Assembly: GCA_934643535.1 (NCBI GenBank)
Contig: CAKUCE010000111.1
Coordinates: 1 to 9,832, forward strand
Source: an uncultured Clostridia bacterium
GTDB lineage: Bacteria; Bacillota; Clostridia; Christensenellales; Aristaeellaceae
Length of the DNA stretch: 9,832 nucleotides
Direction of reading: 5' to 3'
Shown: piece by piece, positions 6,976-9,832 of the stretch
How positions within the stretch are numbered: position 1 is the stretch's first letter
Layout: every line of letters begins with the position of its first letter
Made by a program: the position numbers and the translations under genes
Notes under the pieces: model-generated
Seen by the model: the letters and a program-made list of their open reading frames with translations, nothing else
What the model was told of the DNA's origin: nothing
Databases searched by the model: none

Positions 6976-7006
6976 AAAAAGGCGAACCGTTCCGGCGGTT
7001 CGCCTT
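6976..7006 (-). terminator. Intrinsic terminator of the fucosidase gene (possibly bidirectional)
   Basis: AAGGCGAACCG (6979-6989), a 6-nt loop, and CGGTTCGCCTT (6996-7006) form a perfect 11-bp stem. On the minus strand it runs into a TTTTT run (complement of 6976-6980), the classical form for stopping transcription of the fucosidase. On the plus strand the stem ends in only TT before ACCC, so it would be a weaker stop for the SSB transcript, whose gene ends 32 bases earlier. Confidence 0.85.
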
Positions 7007-7013
7007 ACCCGCC

Positions 7014-7050
7014 ACCGAAGCCGCAATGCCTGACACCTTGCGGCTTCGGT
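7014..7050 (-). terminator. Second hairpin 10 bases after the fucosidase stop codon
   Basis: ACCGAAGCCGCAA (7014-7026) and TTGCGGCTTCGGT (7038-7050) form a perfect 13-bp stem around an 11-nt loop. It is the first structure met by the fucosidase transcript; no U-run follows, and the true terminator hairpin lies only 7 bases further on. It may reinforce termination or protect the mRNA 3' end. Confidence 0.65.
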
Positions 7051-7060
7051 GACGTTTCAT

Positions 7061-8377
7061 TTACTTCAGCATCAGCTCAATGACCGGCACCAGACTGTCC
7101 GGCTTTACCGGCGGCAGATACAGGACAAGCTGGTCGCCGTGATCCGGCAGCCCCTCGCCGAAATGCTCCATTTTGCCGTCGTTGAACCTGACTTCGCTTC
7201 CGTCGTGCAGGAACTGGGCGTAATCGACCTTTCCGGCCAGACCGCGCAGCACCAGATGGGCGAAGGGATAGGCGAACAGATGCACGTACAGCCGTTTGCC
7301 GTCCTCGCTTTGGGTCAGGCGGCAGTCGGCGGGCGCCTGAAACTCCGGCTCGGCCATGGTGCAGCCGTAAATGGAGCGGGCGTTGTAATTCATCCAGTCT
7401 GCGTAAACGGCCAGCGCTTTTTCTGCACGGGAATCAAAATAGCCGCGGGAGGTGGGGCCTACGTTCATCAGCAGATTGCCGCCCAGCGATACGGTGTTTA
7501 CCAGCATCCGAATGAGCATTTCCGGGCTTTTCCATGTCTGCTCATCCCGATAATAGCCCCAACTGCCGGAGAAAGTCTGGCAGGCTTCCCAGTTGACCAG
7601 CTCGCCTGTTTCGGGATGACGCACCCACTCCGTGGGCTGGAACTGTTCCGGCGTCCATAGATCCTGCTCGATGCCGGTGCGGTTGTCGATCATGATGTGG
7701 GGCTGCAGACTGCGTGCCAGCGCGATCAGCTTTTCCGCCTCCCAGTCGTCCTTGCCCTTGCCGCGCATCCACGGGGTCTTTTCGGGAATTGCGTTATCCG
7801 GATAGGAGAAATCGAACCACAAAATGTCGATCTTGCCATAGTTGGTCAAAAGCTCCGTGACCTGATTGCGCATGTACTCGGCGTACCGCCGCATATCACG
7901 GCCCTGATTCTGCTCGTAAGCGTCCGGGTCATCCCGGCGGGGATGCAGCATGTCGATGGGAAAATCCGGATGGTGCCAGTCGATCAGCGAATAATAGAAA
8001 CCAATGTGCAGACCCTCCGCCCGGAATGCGTCCACATATTCCCGTACCAGGTCGCGCCCTGCGGGGGTATTGGTGCATTTGTAATCGGTATATTGCGTGT
8101 CCCACATGCAGAAGCCTTCATGATGCTTGGTCGTCAGCACCGCATACTTCATTCCGGACGCCTTGGCCTGCCTGGCCCATTCCCGGGCGTCGTACAGGTC
8201 GGGATTGAAATATTGGAAATACTTGTCATACTTGGCTTCCGGGATGCGCTCATTGGTCTTGACCCACTCGTGGCGTGCCGGCATGGCGTAAAGGCCCCAA
8301 TGGATAAACATGCCGAAACGATCATGCCGAAACCACGCGGTATCGCCCAGCGTTTTTCTGATGGCGTAGCTGCTCAT
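7061..8377 (-). CDS. Intracellular GH29 alpha-L-fucosidase
   Basis: The protein has 438 residues. It hydrolyses terminal alpha-L-fucose from glycans or small fucosides. A (beta/alpha)8 barrel covers about 10-335: FGMFIHWG (21-28), LTTKHHEGFCMWD (81-93, a hallmark of the family) and ILWFDFSYP (185-193), where D189 is the expected nucleophile. In NWEACQTFSGSWGYY (262-276) E264 is a candidate acid/base, as in GH29 members carrying a WE motif; acid/base position varies in this family, so this is inference. SLGGNLLMNVGP (297-308) closes the barrel. A beta-sandwich occupies about 345-438. There is no signal peptide, so it acts on imported oligosaccharides. AAGGAGG sits 7 bases before the ATG. It shares a 102-bp divergent spacer with the AraC-type gene, its likely regulator. 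Confidence 0.92.
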   Translation of the reverse strand: MSSYAIRKTLGDTAWFRHDRFGMFIHWGLYAMPARHEWVKTNERIPEAKYDKYFQYFNPDLYDAREWARQAKASGMKYAVLTTKHHEGFCMWDTQYTDYKCTNTPAGRDLVREYVDAFRAEGLHIGFYYSLIDWHHPDFPIDMLHPRRDDPDAYEQNQGRDMRRYAEYMRNQVTELLTNYGKIDILWFDFSYPDNAIPEKTPWMRGKGKDDWEAEKLIALARSLQPHIMIDNRTGIEQDLWTPEQFQPTEWVRHPETGELVNWEACQTFSGSWGYYRDEQTWKSPEMLIRMLVNTVSLGGNLLMNVGPTSRGYFDSRAEKALAVYADWMNYNARSIYGCTMAEPEFQAPADCRLTQSEDGKRLYVHLFAYPFAHLVLRGLAGKVDYAQFLHDGSEVRFNDGKMEHFGEGLPDHGDQLVLYLPPVKPDSLVPVIELMLK

Positions 8378-8395
8378 GGGAAATCCTCCTTATTC

Positions 8396-8424
8396 GTGAC
8401 AGGAATGTTTAAGTATAGTATAAT
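8396..8424 (+). promoter_or_regulatory. Promoter of the AraC-family gene
   Basis: GTGACA (8396-8401), 17 bases, then TATAAT (8419-8424) is a near-consensus sigma-A promoter. Transcription should start near 8431, about 50 bases before the regulator's ATG. Its -10 overlaps the -10 of the opposing fucosidase promoter. Confidence 0.75.
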
Positions 8425-8445
8425 GACGGCGGGGTTTTCCGTGAA
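8417..8445 (-). promoter_or_regulatory. Promoter of the fucosidase gene, overlapping the AraC promoter
   Basis: On the minus strand TTCACG (complement of 8440-8445), 17 bases, then TATACT (complement of 8417-8422). The -35 matches four of six consensus bases, fitting a promoter that needs an activator. Transcription should start near 8410, giving a leader of about 33 bases. Confidence 0.55.
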
Positions 8446-8479
8446 TGGAGAATCAATATGAAAACATGGAGAAAACGTC

Positions 8480-9295
8480 ATGAATCCCTTTCACAAAGTC
8501 GTGCCGGAGTTTGGAAACGCAGGGGAGGCCCTGCGGCTGAAGGTCATCGCTCATGGTTATGCCAGATTGGATACCAGCTGGACGGACGTCAGCATTCATC
8601 CGCCCTATTCCCGCCTGTATTATATGATCGACGGCGAGGGGGAGGTGACCATGGAAAAGCGAAAGGTGAAGCTGCAGGGGGGAAGGCTCTATCTGTTTCC
8701 GGCCGGGACCACGATCCAATACCGGTGCCTGGAGCGCATGACGCAGCTTTATTTCCATCTGGAGGCCCGAACGGCGGATGGCTATGATCTTTTTACCCGA
8801 ACCCGTCAGCCGGTGGAGCTGCCGGAAGAAACGGATGCAGCCCGGCTGGCGGCGGATTATCTCTCCGGCGGCTATTTGCAGGAAATGCGGGTGCGAAGCC
8901 GGGTCGAAACAGATGCAGCCCGCTGTATCGCCGCCAGCGGGCTGGAAGAGACGCTGCTCCATCAGCCCTCCGCCTTTTTGCAGTCGGTTTTTCGAACGGT
9001 GCAGAAACGCCTGCGTTCTTCTCTGACCATCGGGGAGATCGCCCGGGAACTTTCCCTTTCGGAAAGCTCGCTGACCAAGCGCTTCCGCCAGGAGTTCGGC
9101 ATGCCGCTGGGCCGGTATATGGACGAGATGCTGGCGCAGGAGATCGCCCGCAGGCTGCTTCAGTCCGATGAAAGTATTCAGGTCATCGCCGAGCGTCTGG
9201 GCTTTTGCGACCCGTTTTATCTGTCCCGCTTTTTCCGGGCACATCGGGAGCTTCCGCCACGGGAATACCGTCTTCGGATGAAGAAGCAGATATGA
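8480..9295 (+). CDS. AraC-family transcriptional regulator
   Basis: The protein has 271 residues. The N-terminal half (about 17-97) is a cupin-like sensor: YSRLYYMIDGEGEV (43-56) and LQGGRLYLFPAG (65-76) are the usual beta-barrel strands of sugar-responsive AraC proteins. The C-terminal part (about 168-268) holds two helix-turn-helix units: TIGEIARELSLSESSLTKRF (183-202), and SIQVIAERLGF (232-242) followed by the family signature DPFYLSRFFRAHRELPPREYR (244-264). It likely senses a sugar in the cytoplasm and controls the divergent fucosidase gene and perhaps itself; the ligand (fucose or a fucoside) is inferred only from context. The chosen ATG has GGAG 8 bases upstream and gives an intact sensor domain. 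An ATG at 8458 with its own GGAGA opens a different frame and is not this protein's start. Confidence 0.92.
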   Translation: MNPFHKVVPEFGNAGEALRLKVIAHGYARLDTSWTDVSIHPPYSRLYYMIDGEGEVTMEKRKVKLQGGRLYLFPAGTTIQYRCLERMTQLYFHLEARTADGYDLFTRTRQPVELPEETDAARLAADYLSGGYLQEMRVRSRVETDAARCIAASGLEETLLHQPSAFLQSVFRTVQKRLRSSLTIGEIARELSLSESSLTKRFRQEFGMPLGRYMDEMLAQEIARRLLQSDESIQVIAERLGFCDPFYLSRFFRAHRELPPREYRLRMKKQI

Positions 9296-9379
9296 TCCCT
9301 GCCGGCTGGAGCTGAAGCTGACGCGGCGCAGTTGATGGATGGCAGTTCATCGTTTCAAATGGGGGGCTTGATTTGACGG

Positions 9380-9408
9380 TTGACAAATTCGTTTTTGAAC
9401 ATTATACT
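9380..9408 (+). promoter_or_regulatory. Strong sigma-A promoter of the DUF2087 gene
   Basis: TTGACA (9380-9385), 17 bases, then TATACT (9403-9408): a perfect -35, near-perfect -10 and ideal spacing, the best promoter in the window. Transcription should begin near 9415, about 35 bases before the ATG. It lies 84 bases after the AraC gene, and no terminator hairpin is visible between them, so some readthrough is possible. Confidence 0.85.
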
Positions 9409-9449
9409 AAAATACGCATGTTGCACATCGAATGTTTTAAGGAGCTTAT

Positions 9450-9764
9450 ATGGAACTTTCCATCGAACTGCGGGAATTGCTGCCCTTTCTGAACGAACGG
9501 GGGCAGCTGAAAAACTGGCCCGCCAAAAAGAAAAAGAAACTCATGGCTCTTTGGTATCTGGCCGGACGGATCGAAGCGGAAAAGATCTATTCCGAGCCGG
9601 AAATCAACGATCTTCTGGACGAGTGGACAGCCTTCCATGACCCGGCCACGCTGCGCCGGGAATTGTTCAATCATTTTCTGCTGAACCGCACCAGCGACGG
9701 ACGGCAGTATTGGCGTGCGGAGGAAATTCCGCGTCTGGAAGCGTTTCTGGCAAAATACCTGTGA
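9450..9764 (+). CDS. Small DUF2087-domain protein
   Basis: The protein has 104 residues. The region about 18-88 matches the DUF2087 pattern: KNWPAKKKKKLMALWYLAGR, then KIYSEPEINDLLDEW, HDPATLRRELFNHFLLNR and DGRQYWR. The family often follows an ArsR-type winged-helix domain and is thought to be regulatory or nucleic-acid-associated; its function is not established. Here the domain stands alone with only about 17 residues before it, too short for a DNA-binding domain. It is basic around 24-30 (AKKKKK) and has no membrane segment. TTAAGGAG is 5 bases before the ATG. It is the first gene of a probable two-gene operon, with the next ATG 25 bases after its stop. Confidence 0.8.
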   Translation: MELSIELRELLPFLNERGQLKNWPAKKKKKLMALWYLAGRIEAEKIYSEPEINDLLDEWTAFHDPATLRRELFNHFLLNRTSDGRQYWRAEEIPRLEAFLAKYL

Positions 9765-9789
9765 CTTTTCAAACGAAGGAGCTTCCCAA

Positions 9790-9832
9790 ATGAAAAAATG
9801 GTACGACGAAGAATACGAGTTCACGGTAGAAG
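9790..9832 (+). CDS. Start of a probable TIGR04076-family protein (cut by the window edge)
   Basis: Only the first 14 codons are present: MKKWYDEEYEFTVE. AAGGAG (9776-9781) is 8 bases before the ATG, and the gap to the DUF2087 gene is 25 bases, so the two are probably co-transcribed. The opening K-K-W-Y-D-E-E-Y-E-F resembles what I recall for the start of TIGR04076 proteins, small cysteine-containing proteins of unknown function. Fourteen residues are too few to be sure of the family; that a gene starts here is more certain. Confidence 0.55.
   Translation, partial: MKKWYDEEYEFTVE

Noticed and set aside
8458..8787. Plus-strand frame starting ATG at 8458 with a GGAGA upstream, overlapping the AraC gene
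   Set aside because: The translation is low-complexity basic sequence without motifs, and the overlapping frame encodes a clear AraC protein. A short regulatory leader use of this ATG cannot be excluded but is unsupported.
8453..9244. Minus-strand open frame of 263 codons
   Set aside because: It runs antisense through the AraC-family gene and has no recognisable motifs.

Overview
The window looks like chromosomal DNA from an uncultured or gut-type member of the Bacillota, most likely class Clostridia. The evidence is a fairly GC-rich coding sequence with strong AAGGAGG-type ribosome binding sites, sigma-A-like promoters, and a set of proteins typical of anaerobic clostridia: a lamin-tail/CotH surface protein, a PdaB-like polysaccharide deacetylase, a double-OB-fold single-stranded-DNA-binding protein, a YhfW-like FAD/Rieske oxidoreductase and a GH29 fucosidase paired with an AraC regulator. 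No phage, integrase, transposase, CRISPR array, tRNA or rRNA was seen.

Layout. Positions 1-246 hold three exact copies plus a truncated fourth copy of a 73-bp tandem repeat, which probably continues past the left edge. The array abuts the stop codon of a 1063-residue minus-strand gene for a membrane-anchored protein with three lamin-tail domains, a chitobiase-like domain and a CotH kinase domain (247-3438). A 277-bp gap carries that gene's promoter and a 42-nt near-palindrome. Then comes a minus-strand FAD oxidoreductase with a C-terminal Rieske domain (3716-5062). A 290-bp divergent spacer with short direct repeats separates it from a plus-strand pair: a PdaB-like deacetylase (5353-6240) and, 10 bp later, a tandem OB-fold SSB-like protein (6251-6946). 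Two hairpins, the outer one with a U-run on the minus strand, mark the convergence with an intracellular GH29 alpha-L-fucosidase (7061-8377, minus). The fucosidase is transcribed divergently from an AraC-family regulator (8480-9295, plus), and the two genes' predicted promoters physically overlap. At the right edge a consensus promoter drives a small DUF2087 protein (9450-9764) and the first 14 codons of a gene that looks like a TIGR04076 protein (9790 onward).

How the genes may work together. The fucosidase/AraC pair is a plausible self-contained fucoside-use switch. The deacetylase and the SSB are probably one transcript despite unrelated jobs. The CotH protein and the FAD/Rieske enzyme each look like separate units, both on the minus strand. 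I see no clear multi-gene novel system. The most unusual signal is the 73-bp repeat array, which shows a compensatory base-pair change and two mutually exclusive hairpins.
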